From: Bdellovibrionales bacterium GWA2_49_15
GTDB taxonomy: Bacteria; Bdellovibrionota; Bacteriovoracia; Bacteriovoracales; Bacteriovoracaceae
Assembly: GCA_001769855.1 (NCBI GenBank)
Contig: MEPP01000030.1
Span: 108,530 to 172,529, forward strand
Reading direction: 5' to 3'
Length of the DNA stretch: 64,000 bases
Shown: positions 8,715-17,904 of the stretch, piece by piece
How the letters are laid out: every line of letters begins with the position of its first letter
Numbering within the stretch: position 1 is the stretch's first letter
The notes under the pieces: model-generated
Databases searched by the model: none
What the model saw: the letters and a program-made list of their open reading frames with translations, nothing else
What the model was told of the DNA's origin: nothing
Program-made: the position numbers and the translations under genes

Positions 8715-9965
8715 GTGGATAAATTGCGAATTACCGGCCCTTCCAGATTGTTGGGCGAGGTTCAGATTTCCAAGGCCAAGAATGCCTATTTGCCCATTTT
8801 GACCGCCGTGCTTTTGACCCCTCATGCGGTCAAATTGCGCGAAATTCCCCGCCTGCGCGACATCGATACTGCCTTTAAGCTACTGGAGAACTTAGGTGTT
8901 AAAATCAGCGGCAAAGGCCAGGTCGAGACCTGCTTTGATGCCGCCAATATTTCCAGTCTGGAGGCAACCTACGATCTGGTAAAAACCATGCGCGCCTCCA
9001 TCCTGGTGCTCGGGCCACTTTTGGCGCGCTTTAAAAAGGCCAAGGTGTCTCTTCCGGGCGGCTGTGCCATTGGGGCCCGGCCTATCGATATTCATCTGGT
9101 AAATTTAGAAAAGATGGGGGCAAAGATAGATTTAACCGGCGGATATGTGGAGGCCACCACCACCGGGTTAAAAGGTGCCAAATTGGTGCTATCATTTCCC
9201 TCGGTGGGCGCCACCGAAAATTTGATGATGGCCGCAGTCCTGGCGGAAGGTGAGACCATTATTGAAAATGCCGCGCTTGAGCCCGAGATCGATGATCTGG
9301 GAAATTTTCTCATTTCCATGGGGGCCAAAATTACCGGTCTTGGCAGTAAAATCATTCGCATCACTGGTGTCAAAACTTTGCGCCCGACGAACTATATGGC
9401 CATCGGGGATCGCATTGAGGCTTCCACCTATCTCATGGCGGCGCTTGTCGGCGAGGGTGATGTTTTCATTCGCGGAATCAACCCGGTTTTCCTCGAGAGC
9501 GTTATTTCTCTTCTGACGGATGCCGGTGCCAATATCGAATGTGGTCCTGACTGGATTCATGTCATGCCCTCAAACTTGAAGGCCATCAAAATTGATACCG
9601 CGCCTTTTCCTGGATTTCCTACTGATGTTCAGGCGCAGCTGACGGCCCTTTGTACTCAGATTAAAGGGACCTCGATAATTACGGAGCATATTTTTGAAAA
9701 CCGTTTTATGCATGTGCCGGAACTTGCCCGCCTTGGCACCCGCATTGAGCTGAAAGGAAATTCTGCCATCATCGAAGGGCCGACTTCCCTGGTGGCAGCG
9801 CCTGTGATGTGCACCGATCTGCGCGCCTCTGCGGCACTGATCATCGCCGCCATCGCCGCCCAGGGAACCACGGATATTCAGCGGGTCTATCATCTCGATC
9901 GTGGTTATGAAAATCTGGATGGCAAGCTGCGGGCCTTGGGTGTCAAAGTGGAACGGGTAAAATAA
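8715..9965 (+). CDS. murA: UDP-N-acetylglucosamine 1-carboxyvinyltransferase MurA
   Basis: MurA makes the first committed step of peptidoglycan synthesis, moving enolpyruvate from PEP to UDP-GlcNAc. The 416-residue protein shows LPGGCAIGARPID with the active-site Cys (C117, position 115 in E. coli), the target of fosfomycin. It also shows the KAKNAYLPI start and the RHGLDLxxT-like repeats of the EPSP-synthase fold. The start is GTG at 8715 with GGGGG upstream, just after the palindrome. It is the last gene of the rho operon and converges with a lipoprotein gene four bases away. Confidence 0.96.
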   Translation: MDKLRITGPSRLLGEVQISKAKNAYLPILTAVLLTPHAVKLREIPRLRDIDTAFKLLENLGVKISGKGQVETCFDAANISSLEATYDLVKTMRASILVLGPLLARFKKAKVSLPGGCAIGARPIDIHLVNLEKMGAKIDLTGGYVEATTTGLKGAKLVLSFPSVGATENLMMAAVLAEGETIIENAALEPEIDDLGNFLISMGAKITGLGSKIIRITGVKTLRPTNYMAIGDRIEASTYLMAALVGEGDVFIRGINPVFLESVISLLTDAGANIECGPDWIHVMPSNLKAIKIDTAPFPGFPTDVQAQLTALCTQIKGTSIITEHIFENRFMHVPELARLGTRIELKGNSAIIEGPTSLVAAPVMCTDLRASAALIIAAIAAQGTTDIQRVYHLDRGYENLDGKLRALGVKVERVK

Positions 9966-9969
9966 TTTT

Positions 9970-10413
9970 TTAAAAAAAGAAGAAGAGACTGCGGGGCCTT
10001 TCTTCACCCGCTTTTTTGGGATCGGCGAGTGAACGCAACTGCTCAATGTACTTCAAGAGCGCGCGATTGATGTCGGCGACAAATTTCTCACCACTTACAG
10101 ATTCTCCGGATTTAGACACGTCCTGGTCCAGGGCGGCCTGCTGAACCTTCAGCATAAACTGCTCCTGCCATTCTCGGGGAACCAGGGACCATTGCTGCTT
10201 AAACTGACTGGTTTCCTCGTCTATATAGCGTAAATAGGTGCGGGTCTCTTTAAAAAAAGAATGCTTGATCAAGACTCTTCCCAGGGTTGCCTCTCGTATC
10301 TTGGTAAAATGAAAGCTGACATCGTTCTTATAACGATTCCAGTCAACTTCTCGCTTAAAAAGGCCACAGCTAGAGATGAGCAAAATTAGCAAAAAGGCCA
10401 AAATTGTTTTCAC
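9970..10413 (-). CDS. Small lipoprotein of unknown function
   Basis: A 147-residue product starting at GTG (GAGG upstream) with a lipoprotein signal peptide (lipobox LISSC, Cys16). The mature part is mostly helical and charged. The C-terminus ends in four Phe encoded by the TTC/TTT run against the murA terminus. It converges with murA with a four-base gap and no hairpin between them, and is divergent from the giant exported protein gene at 10472. No family recognised. Confidence 0.6.
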   Translation of the reverse strand: MKTILAFLLILLISSCGLFKREVDWNRYKNDVSFHFTKIREATLGRVLIKHSFFKETRTYLRYIDEETSQFKQQWSLVPREWQEQFMLKVQQAALDQDVSKSGESVSGEKFVADINRALLKYIEQLRSLADPKKAGEERPRSLFFFF

Positions 10414-10471
10414 AAAACCTCACTGATTCCTCGATATTACCACTCATTTTTAAAGGGAGATATCCGAAAAG

Positions 10472-13400
10472 TTGACGGGGGCGCGGGTGCGATTATTTTT
10501 AATAATCTTGTTAATGTTATTTTCGGCGCAGCTGATGGGGGAAATTCAGGTTGTGGCCTCACGCTCGGAAGTTGGCGGGGTTTGGAATAATTTTACCGGC
10601 GACCGCAATCTCTACCAGGCCAGGCTCGATTCAACTCGCGGCGTGGTGATCCTTGAAAAATTTGCCACCAATACCCAGCTCAATCCCAGGACCTTGGTTT
10701 GGCAGAGAGAGTATCCGTTGCATACCCCCGAAGAGCTGGCGCGCGCCACGGAAGAGATGCGAAAAATTGAGCTGTCCTGGCCGCTTGAAACCTATTACCG
10801 TCTCCATGCCAGAGATTGTCTGGCGCTCATCTTTTCCATTCCCGTCGGCAATCTATTTAACCTGGCCGATCAGACTCGCCAAATCGTCTCGCGTTTAGAG
10901 GCCCCCAGCGAGGATTTCAATATTAAGCGCTTGGTAAAATTTACTCCGGCCTGTGGCTCCCCGCCCTTTTATCTGGGGGCCGTGCTGACTCACGATCACA
11001 AGATCAAGCGCTTTGCCATCGTGTCCGAAACTGGCGCCCCCTTGCCTTTAAGAGTCGAGCGGGAAAACGGTCAGCTCCTGATCAAAAATCAAACCACCAC
11101 TTTGGTTCGCATTTCAGGGCAAAATAGCTTTGACTCTGAGTCTGGAGGGGAGTTTACCGCCTCGCTCATCACGGACTGCGCCCGAGGATTATATAAAACC
11201 TACGATTTTGAGATTCGGCGACGCCGGCATAATGGTAATTTTGTCTGGTCCCTGTTGTTTTTCCAGGAACTCGACGGCCGTATCTCCCTCTCCAATGATC
11301 GCGACCCGGAGTTTGATGTCGGCCAGGCCATCGCTCAGGCACCCGTGGATCTGGTGACCGGAGTATTGGACGGGATTTTTGGGACGTTGATCTGGAATAT
11401 CTTTGTCTCAGGTTCCACCAAAAGACAAATGGTGGAGAACAGCATTTACGATGAGGCCAAAAAAAATGAAACCATGAGTTCGACTTTTTCCGACCAGGAG
11501 CTGCGTGCCTTGGCCCATCGGATTGCCAGCAATGCCTCACTGCCTTGGTTCGCCCCTTTTTCCGGCACCGATGGAATTAAAAAACGGGCCGCCATGGAAT
11601 TTGCTTTTGAGCTGGTGAAAAAAATCGCGCTGGAAAAGTTACCGGAAGGTTCCCTCCCCGACATGGCCAACGGGGTCGCCATTCACGCCACCCGGGACCT
11701 AGAGCAATGTTTAAGAGCGGCCAGCTCATCGGGCGAAATTGACGTCTGCGTTGCCAAATTCGCCCGCTCCGCCCCCTATCGCGTGGGGCGCGAGCTCTTA
11801 ACCATCCATATAGAGACCGGACTGCGAGGCCAGGGTCTGAACACTCAGCAGAGAAGGGGAATTGTCGCGACCTCCCTTAAGCGTTTTGATCAATGTTCCC
11901 AAAGCAATTATTTTCGCCCCTATGATGAGCACATCAAACAACTTGCCTCCAGAAGAAGGAGTGGCCACACCGCTCGCCCCGCCGGTCAGAGGAGACCGGT
12001 GCGTCGGGGTTTTGTGGATGATGAGCTACCTTTCAACGCAAACAACGTCATCATGAGCTGTCTCTTCCAAGGTGTCATGGATGGTGTGGATGAGGCCACC
12101 ACCTTAGGCGTGGATGAGATGCTTCGCCCCTTGATGGCCGACCCCGCCGCGCGAACCGCCAAGCGCGAGAGCTTGGTCAGGGCCATGCGCCAGTGTCTCA
12201 CCTCGGCCGGTTACTTTGTTCAAACCGAGAACTTCCGGCAGTACAATCATAATCATCTGCAGAGCTTGGAGGTGGAACAATTTCAGACCAAGCTCAATGA
12301 GTGTGTTGCCGCCACCAAAGTAAAAACCGCTGAGGTGGTGATCGAAAGACAGGTGGCCACCAATAGCGGTTTGATCACCGCCACCAGGGATAACCCCGCC
12401 CAGCGCGAGCAGGTCATTCAGCTCACCTTGAGTGAAGGGCTACGACCTTGCCTGGCGGCCCAGAGAGGAATTCCTGACCCCGCGAAATGCACCACCATGG
12501 CCCAAAACGTCGCCACGAGGGAGTCATTTATTTTAATTTTGCAAGATAATCTCGCCACTGAAATGGGGAGAGACACCTCGGCGTACAACTGGGCCTTGCG
12601 CGAAGTCGGCCTGGGAAATGTCGAGCCCCGACCCTATAGCTTTAATTTGCGGAAATGCTTTGATGATCGTCGCGCCGTTCTCCTCACTTCCCTGGCCCGC
12701 GACGGATCCACTATTCCCACCGATGATTTTTCCAATGCCAACTGCATTACCCGCGCGATTATGGAGCTGGCGCCTGAAATGGTGAGACAAAAATATTTAA
12801 AAACGCTACGGGAAAAGCCTGACCTGAAAAATATCCCGGCCCTGCGCGATCCGGCCCTGATTACCGAGATGGGGCAAAAGATGAAGCAGTGTCTCTTTGA
12901 GGAGCTAAAATCTTTCGATACGGTCGATGCCTTGAGTGCCGCCCTTGAAGGTGCCCAGGCCCGTTGTACCGTTTCCCTCTACAAGGAAATTCTCCCCCGC
13001 GTGATCGAGATGGCCATGAATCAGAAGTTGCTTCAGGTCGTGCCGGACGAAGCGCGACGCCGCGAGCTGGTGGCACGTCTGAAGGCCGATTTTTCCGGCC
13101 GCATTCAGGGCCTTGATTCCGAAGCCGCTATCATGGCCCAGGTCGATGCCTTCACCGCCGATGCCACGATGGAAATTGTGAAACAATCCCTGCGCTGGTC
13201 GGTTGCGGATAACCTGCCCGGGAGTGAGGCAAGACAAAATACTTTGAGTGATCAAATTATTGCTCAGGTTGTGACCCCCGCCTGGGAGACCCGGATGAGG
13301 GCCGCCATCGCGGCCGGTGACGATGCTCTTCAAAGTAAGCTTCAGGCCCAGATAAAAAAGACCGCCGCCCCGCTCATTATGGAAAGTGCCTTGCCTGAAC

Positions 13401-14965
13401 GATTGCGTGAGCACGTGACCAGTGCCGGCACACGCACCACCATTACCAGGGGAGTGGTTCAGGAATACCGTCGGTGCCTGGGCAGGATAAAAGACGATGC
13501 GCGAGATTTTGAGCAGAAATTCCAACAGTGTGCGGTGGCGGCAACCAATGGTGCCACCCGCGCCATCTTCGAAGTTTCGCTGGGTAGTGCGCTGGAGTCA
13601 TATTTTCCAGTATTAACCGGAACTCCCGCGGAAATTTCCGGTAACCGGGCCGCCCAACGCCAGATAAAATCCCGTCTTCTGGTCAGCGGGCTTTGGACTG
13701 AAATTGCCCGCGCTAATGCCGCAGGACCCAGGGCGGTCGCGCGGCTTGGTGATATCTTTAAGGTGCGCGCGGGACGGGAAGTTGCCCTGGTTTTAGTGGA
13801 ACGCGAGCTCTATCGCTCCTTGACCGGCGACATTCGAGAACGTGTGGTTCCCAGGGCCCAGGCCAATGCCCGCGCCTGCTTTCAAAATATTGAGGACAAG
13901 TTGACCAGACGCGAGACCGTCAATATTCAGGTGGCCATGGATAGCTGCTCTAAAAAAATAAAAGTTGAAACCGCCGCCATAGCGCTGATGGAAAGCTTCG
14001 AGAACAGTCTGGGATTTTTGAGTAACCAACCCGCACGCACCGGCCCGGTTCTGACGAATGCGCGCCAGTTCTTTGATCGCTGTGTTGCCGGCTATACCGG
14101 TTGGACAGAGGCCCAGATGGAAGCGCGACTGAATGAATGTATGTCCAAGACCGTCATCTACTTTGCCCAGCACCTGGCCCAGGCGACTCTTGATTATATG
14201 GCCCCGATTCGCGCGGGCAATCCGGTGGCCATGCCCGCCTTCCGCGCCTGCCTGGATACGATAGAGGGGCAAGTGAGTCGCGTCCTGACCTGGGTCAAAG
14301 ACGAGGTTGAGAAATGCACCAACAATGTTTTAAAACCCAATCTGAAGTTGGAAATCCATCGTTTTTATAACACCAAGATTCCCGGCAATTTAAGTGGCGG
14401 TGAGCGCGCGGTGGTGGAAGACGGCTTCACCATGCTCACCCCCATCTTTGATGGAAAAATTATTTCCACCGGCAGCGCCGCCACGGATCCGATCAGCAGT
14501 ATGGGGGATACCTTTACACAGCTGGCCGGATTCCTGGGAGACTCGGCCCGATTCGATCAGGTCACTACCCAGAGACGCATTACCTCATTCAAGGTTCACA
14601 TGCGCTCACGCCTGAGCGGCACGAGCACCATGACGGATAAGCAGTTTATCGAGGAGCTGGTGCGCTCGGACCTCATGACCACCATGATCGAGGGCTACAT
14701 TGCGGAAAAAATTATTGCCAAGGCCGATGAACTCGGTCTGGGTGATCAGGCAAGGCGACGAGTTGTTTCGCCCGAAAATATGCAGGCCATCTTTGAGCGA
14801 AATGCCACCGGTCGAGACATTATGGATACCATTAAACGCGAGGTGGTACGACCTCTTCTGGCCGGCACCCCGATGAACGTCGTCATGGCCAAGGTAAAGA
14901 GCGATATCATGATAGAGGTCAATCGTCGCATTGCCGACATTAAGCGCGCCATCTCGCCTTTCTAG
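10472..14965 (+). CDS. Giant exported helical protein with ten cysteine pairs
   Basis: A 1497-residue protein with an N-terminal signal peptide (RVRLFLIILLMLFSAQLMGE). Residues about 24-330 form a separate region with strand-like segments. Residues about 405-1285 hold exactly twenty Cys in ten successive pairs (near 411/424, 473/529, 573/609, 659/672, 728/756, 806/830, 1002/1019, 1134/1157, 1202/1221, 1258/1280). The first Cys of most pairs sits in a pattern like (R/D)xCL and the second is followed by a long amphipathic helix. This looks like a tandem repeat with one disulfide per unit. Start: TTG at 10472 fits the AAGGGAGA site; GTG at 10487 is the alternative. No known domain recognised. 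A large periplasmic or surface scaffold is inference. Confidence 0.8.
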   Translation: MTGARVRLFLIILLMLFSAQLMGEIQVVASRSEVGGVWNNFTGDRNLYQARLDSTRGVVILEKFATNTQLNPRTLVWQREYPLHTPEELARATEEMRKIELSWPLETYYRLHARDCLALIFSIPVGNLFNLADQTRQIVSRLEAPSEDFNIKRLVKFTPACGSPPFYLGAVLTHDHKIKRFAIVSETGAPLPLRVERENGQLLIKNQTTTLVRISGQNSFDSESGGEFTASLITDCARGLYKTYDFEIRRRRHNGNFVWSLLFFQELDGRISLSNDRDPEFDVGQAIAQAPVDLVTGVLDGIFGTLIWNIFVSGSTKRQMVENSIYDEAKKNETMSSTFSDQELRALAHRIASNASLPWFAPFSGTDGIKKRAAMEFAFELVKKIALEKLPEGSLPDMANGVAIHATRDLEQCLRAASSSGEIDVCVAKFARSAPYRVGRELLTIHIETGLRGQGLNTQQRRGIVATSLKRFDQCSQSNYFRPYDEHIKQLASRRRSGHTARPAGQRRPVRRGFVDDELPFNANNVIMSCLFQGVMDGVDEATTLGVDEMLRPLMADPAARTAKRESLVRAMRQCLTSAGYFVQTENFRQYNHNHLQSLEVEQFQTKLNECVAATKVKTAEVVIERQVATNSGLITATRDNPAQREQVIQLTLSEGLRPCLAAQRGIPDPAKCTTMAQNVATRESFILILQDNLATEMGRDTSAYNWALREVGLGNVEPRPYSFNLRKCFDDRRAVLLTSLARDGSTIPTDDFSNANCITRAIMELAPEMVRQKYLKTLREKPDLKNIPALRDPALITEMGQKMKQCLFEELKSFDTVDALSAALEGAQARCTVSLYKEILPRVIEMAMNQKLLQVVPDEARRRELVARLKADFSGRIQGLDSEAAIMAQVDAFTADATMEIVKQSLRWSVADNLPGSEARQNTLSDQIIAQVVTPAWETRMRAAIAAGDDALQSKLQAQIKKTAAPLIMESALPERLREHVTSAGTRTTITRGVVQEYRRCLGRIKDDARDFEQKFQQCAVAATNGATRAIFEVSLGSALESYFPVLTGTPAEISGNRAAQRQIKSRLLVSGLWTEIARANAAGPRAVARLGDIFKVRAGREVALVLVERELYRSLTGDIRERVVPRAQANARACFQNIEDKLTRRETVNIQVAMDSCSKKIKVETAAIALMESFENSLGFLSNQPARTGPVLTNARQFFDRCVAGYTGWTEAQMEARLNECMSKTVIYFAQHLAQATLDYMAPIRAGNPVAMPAFRACLDTIEGQVSRVLTWVKDEVEKCTNNVLKPNLKLEIHRFYNTKIPGNLSGGERAVVEDGFTMLTPIFDGKIISTGSAATDPISSMGDTFTQLAGFLGDSARFDQVTTQRRITSFKVHMRSRLSGTSTMTDKQFIEELVRSDLMTTMIEGYIAEKIIAKADELGLGDQARRRVVSPENMQAIFERNATGRDIMDTIKREVVRPLLAGTPMNVVMAKVKSDIMIEVNRRIADIKRAISPF

Positions 14966-15064
14966 AGTGCGGCAAGCAGCCGTCCGTAACTTATTTACAC
15001 ACCTCTCGTTCCCTCGCCAGGGGTGGAGTAAGATCACCCAAAAAACAGTTCTTAGGAGCCGATC

Positions 15065-16351
15065 ATGTTGCGATTCTTTATCGCCTTTTGCCTTCTCACC
15101 CTCTCTTATAAAACCTATGCCAGTGAACTTGAGGCCTTTATAGCGGCAGAGCAGGAGGCCACATGGGCGGCCTTCAAGATCGACGATATTCTTCAAAGCG
15201 GCGGTAAAATTTCCGCCACCTTGGTTTACGAGGCGAGAAAACATCTGGGCCAGGTTGCCGTCTTGGCGCAGGAGTTAAAATCTGAAGACGCCGATGCTGA
15301 GTTGGCCTTCCAGGTACAAAAGCTTGAGAGCGCCTATCGCCTGCATCGGACCTATCTGGTGATGTCGCCGAAGCTTCGGACTTTTTTTCGCGATCAGTGG
15401 ACCGACCCGGGCGCAGGTCTGACGCCGTTTCGCGAATTCCTGCGCCTTAATCTCTATCCCCGCCATGCCGAGTATCTGGATAAAAAGTTGCGGGCGTATG
15501 CCAAGCAAGAGCATCCGGATTCCGACGCCCACGCTGTGATTGTCGCCTCCATGCCCTACGGCCTGGTGACCCATAAGCACTCGCTCACAATTTTAACTCC
15601 GGGTTATGTGCCGGTTGTGGCGGGATTCCGTGACATGGGCATTGATCTTTGGACCATGTTCAGTAACAAGGTGAGCGGCATCTACGGCAATGTGGTGGGA
15701 AAGGTAAAATGGCGTCAGGGTTGGCTCAAGGACAATGAGAAGGCCTTGGAAATGTTTCGGGCGAGTTTGAAACCCCTCGACCTTATTGTGAATAAGACCG
15801 GCAACAAACTCACCGATCTCAATATTCCCGGTAACTTCGGCCATGCCGCCATTTATCTGGGAACCGAAGAGCAGCTCAAGCAGCTTGGACTTTGGGATCG
15901 CCCGGAGTTTAAGGATTATCACCGGCCGATTCGCCAAGGCCTTTTGGTCATGGAGATGACCCGACATGGGTTGGGCTTCGCTTCGTTGGAAGAAACTCTG
16001 GAGGCCGACGAGATCGCGGTCATGAGAGTCGATGCCGTCGCCAAAGGGGAGCGCGACTTAATGGAACTCTATACCCATGCCCTCGCTCAGCGAAACAAGA
16101 CTTATGATTTTAACTTTGATGCCAATACAACCACGCGGATTACCTGCACTGAATTCGTGGCCCAGACCTTTGATTTTCTCCCCTGGGGTTCCAATGTGAT
16201 TTTAGGCCGCCACGCCATTACGCCTGACCATGTGGCGCAGATGGTGCAAGATGAGAACGCAGGTGTCGAGCTCGTTTTGTATCTGAAAGGCGGGGCCAAA
16301 AAGCGAGTTCAGCAACTGGATGCGGAGGCCTTCCGGCAGCTGATTCGGTAA
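15065..16351 (+). CDS. Permuted papain-like hydrolase, YiiX/YaeF (C92) type
   Basis: A 428-residue exported protein (signal MLRFFIAFCLLTLSYKTYA). The C-terminal half carries the circularly permuted NlpC/P60-like pattern: the catalytic His is in NIPGNFGHAAIYLG (about 256-269) and the nucleophilic Cys comes later in TRITCTEFVAQTF (about 357-369). This order is the hallmark of the YiiX/YaeF group of cysteine amidases or lipases. The N-terminal half (about 20-170) is helical and not recognised. AGGAG precedes the ATG. It follows the giant Cys-pair protein by about 100 bases on the same strand and may be co-expressed. The substrate is unknown. Confidence 0.75.
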   Translation: MLRFFIAFCLLTLSYKTYASELEAFIAAEQEATWAAFKIDDILQSGGKISATLVYEARKHLGQVAVLAQELKSEDADAELAFQVQKLESAYRLHRTYLVMSPKLRTFFRDQWTDPGAGLTPFREFLRLNLYPRHAEYLDKKLRAYAKQEHPDSDAHAVIVASMPYGLVTHKHSLTILTPGYVPVVAGFRDMGIDLWTMFSNKVSGIYGNVVGKVKWRQGWLKDNEKALEMFRASLKPLDLIVNKTGNKLTDLNIPGNFGHAAIYLGTEEQLKQLGLWDRPEFKDYHRPIRQGLLVMEMTRHGLGFASLEETLEADEIAVMRVDAVAKGERDLMELYTHALAQRNKTYDFNFDANTTTRITCTEFVAQTFDFLPWGSNVILGRHAITPDHVAQMVQDENAGVELVLYLKGGAKKRVQQLDAEAFRQLIR

Positions 16352-16361
16352 TCACAATTTT

Positions 16362-17123
16362 CTAGCGCGAGTGGGCAGAAGCCGTTTCGCCCTTGGCAGG
16401 AGTCTCGTCGTGATAGAGCCCTCCAAAATTGCGTGAGTCATGGGCCAAGCGTCGAAGGTAGTCGGCCCGCTTGAAATTCACCGTTTCCAGCTCGGTCACG
16501 GTATAGGCCAGAGCGCGTTTGGTGATCTGGGCCTGGACACACTCTGCAAATTTAGCACGATTAAAACGCAGAGGTTTTCCCTCGCTATCCAAGATAGGCA
16601 GGCCGGTCTGGGCATTTTTAAAAGGCCCATTCAACTCCCAGGGAAACAGATCGAAGCGCAGATTTTTCGCCGTCATCGTCTCATACTCCTCTCTCTCTCC
16701 AAGGCGATTGATCACCTCATGCCTGACGATGTGAGTGTCATACTTGATATAAGGAATATAGATGGACTCAAGGGCGATTTTTTTCTTCAGATAAAAAGTT
16801 TGCCACTTAGGATCTTGCTCCAACACCACAACGTGGAGCGAGCCATTCTGCGGCCAATAGCTAATATTGAGTTTTCCCTTAATTTCGTCCCAATAAATCG
16901 TCTCAAAGCCAAGCCCAAAGGTCGGGGTCTCATTTTCGCCCGTCTCGTAGGTGGGCTCAACGAATCTCCCACCAAAGAGCTTCGCCCATAAATCACCTTG
17001 ATCAATGAGACATCGGTCATAGCTTTTAAAAATATCATATTCGGGTAAGATGACGTTCATCTCTTGGGCCCATGCCGACGCGCCAAGGAGTAAACCGATT
17101 AGAACTCTCAATACACTTCTCAT
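16362..17123 (-). CDS. Exported protein of unknown function
   Basis: A 253-residue protein with a signal peptide (MRSVLRVLIGLLLGASAWA) and a start preceded by GAGGCAAGG. The mature region has many aromatic residues and alternating strands (for example YIPYIKYDTHIVRHEV), and two Cys (CLIDQ, FAECVQAQ). It converges with the YiiX-type gene at a gap of ten bases. The next minus gene upstream (RDD protein) is about 90 bases away. No family recognised. Confidence 0.65.
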   Translation of the reverse strand: MRSVLRVLIGLLLGASAWAQEMNVILPEYDIFKSYDRCLIDQGDLWAKLFGGRFVEPTYETGENETPTFGLGFETIYWDEIKGKLNISYWPQNGSLHVVVLEQDPKWQTFYLKKKIALESIYIPYIKYDTHIVRHEVINRLGEREEYETMTAKNLRFDLFPWELNGPFKNAQTGLPILDSEGKPLRFNRAKFAECVQAQITKRALAYTVTELETVNFKRADYLRRLAHDSRNFGGLYHDETPAKGETASAHSR

Positions 17124-17212
17124 ACCTTGCCTCGCTGTGGAAGATAAAAGAAATATATCAGGTTGGCCTGGGCGGATTTAGGGAGAAAAAATAAACCTGC
17201 ATTTTGAAGGAC

Positions 17213-17866
17213 TTACGCGGCCTTCTTGGGCGCTGGCTGCTCGAGCTGTATGAGGCTTGGATTTTTGAAGTCTAGCGGCAAGGTGAGCTGGACCTCATCA
17301 CGGTACTGAGTCTGGGGAATCGGTTCTTGCTCGCCGGCGGGAATCACAGTGTGTTCGCCATAGACCACACTAAACTGCGGCCTTTTTTCCCGATGTCCTA
17401 CAGAGGAAAAAGAGCACCAGTCTTGCAGGCCACGTCCATCTTTGGTGACGAAGTGTAAGAGAAAGGGAAGGCCGTAGGTCATTTGAATAAGAAGCAGGCC
17501 CATGCCCCGTAGGATATAGGATAAAACTTCAAGATAAGGCGGCATGAATGAAGGATCTTTTTTTCGTGGGTTGATGGCGACACTTACCCCAAATAATCTT
17601 TGGCCGATAGTTTGGCCATCGCCCAGCCACGGTGCAATCAGATAATAGGTCAGAAAACACATGATGAATGTGGTGGCGTCAGAATCGATCATGGTTTCAA
17701 AGATGAGACTTTTCGCCTGCCAGGGAAAATATTTGAAGGTCGGCATAAAGGTCTGGAAAAAAACGCTATAGAGTAGGGAGTGGCCGAACATAATAATCGC
17801 CTGGTCACAGACAAAGGCCCCGGCGCGCCGTTTAAGAATATGCATTTCTGTCTGTACAAACTTCAT
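17213..17866 (-). CDS. RDD-family membrane protein
   Basis: A 217-residue protein with the RDD pattern: RRAGAFVCDQ near residues 13-22, GQTIGQRLFGV in the middle and a degraded GRGLQDWCS in the place of the usual R-x-LHD motif. Three or four membrane segments are visible (about 24-42, 66-80, 112-132). The last 60 residues are soluble, proline-rich and end in AAPKKAA. RDD proteins have varied or unknown roles, some in ion exchange. It follows mutS by 38 bases on the same strand. Confidence 0.78.
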   Translation of the reverse strand: MKFVQTEMHILKRRAGAFVCDQAIIMFGHSLLYSVFFQTFMPTFKYFPWQAKSLIFETMIDSDATTFIMCFLTYYLIAPWLGDGQTIGQRLFGVSVAINPRKKDPSFMPPYLEVLSYILRGMGLLLIQMTYGLPFLLHFVTKDGRGLQDWCSFSSVGHREKRPQFSVVYGEHTVIPAGEQEPIPQTQYRDEVQLTLPLDFKNPSLIQLEQPAPKKAA

Positions 17867-17904
17867 ACAGAGGTATCGAGAAGGTGGGAAACGAACTTTA
17901 ATAA

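Noticed and set aside
12905..13525. 206-codon frame antisense to the giant Cys-pair gene
   Set aside because: Opposite a long frame with consistent periodic cysteines; typical antisense shadow in GC-rich coding DNA.
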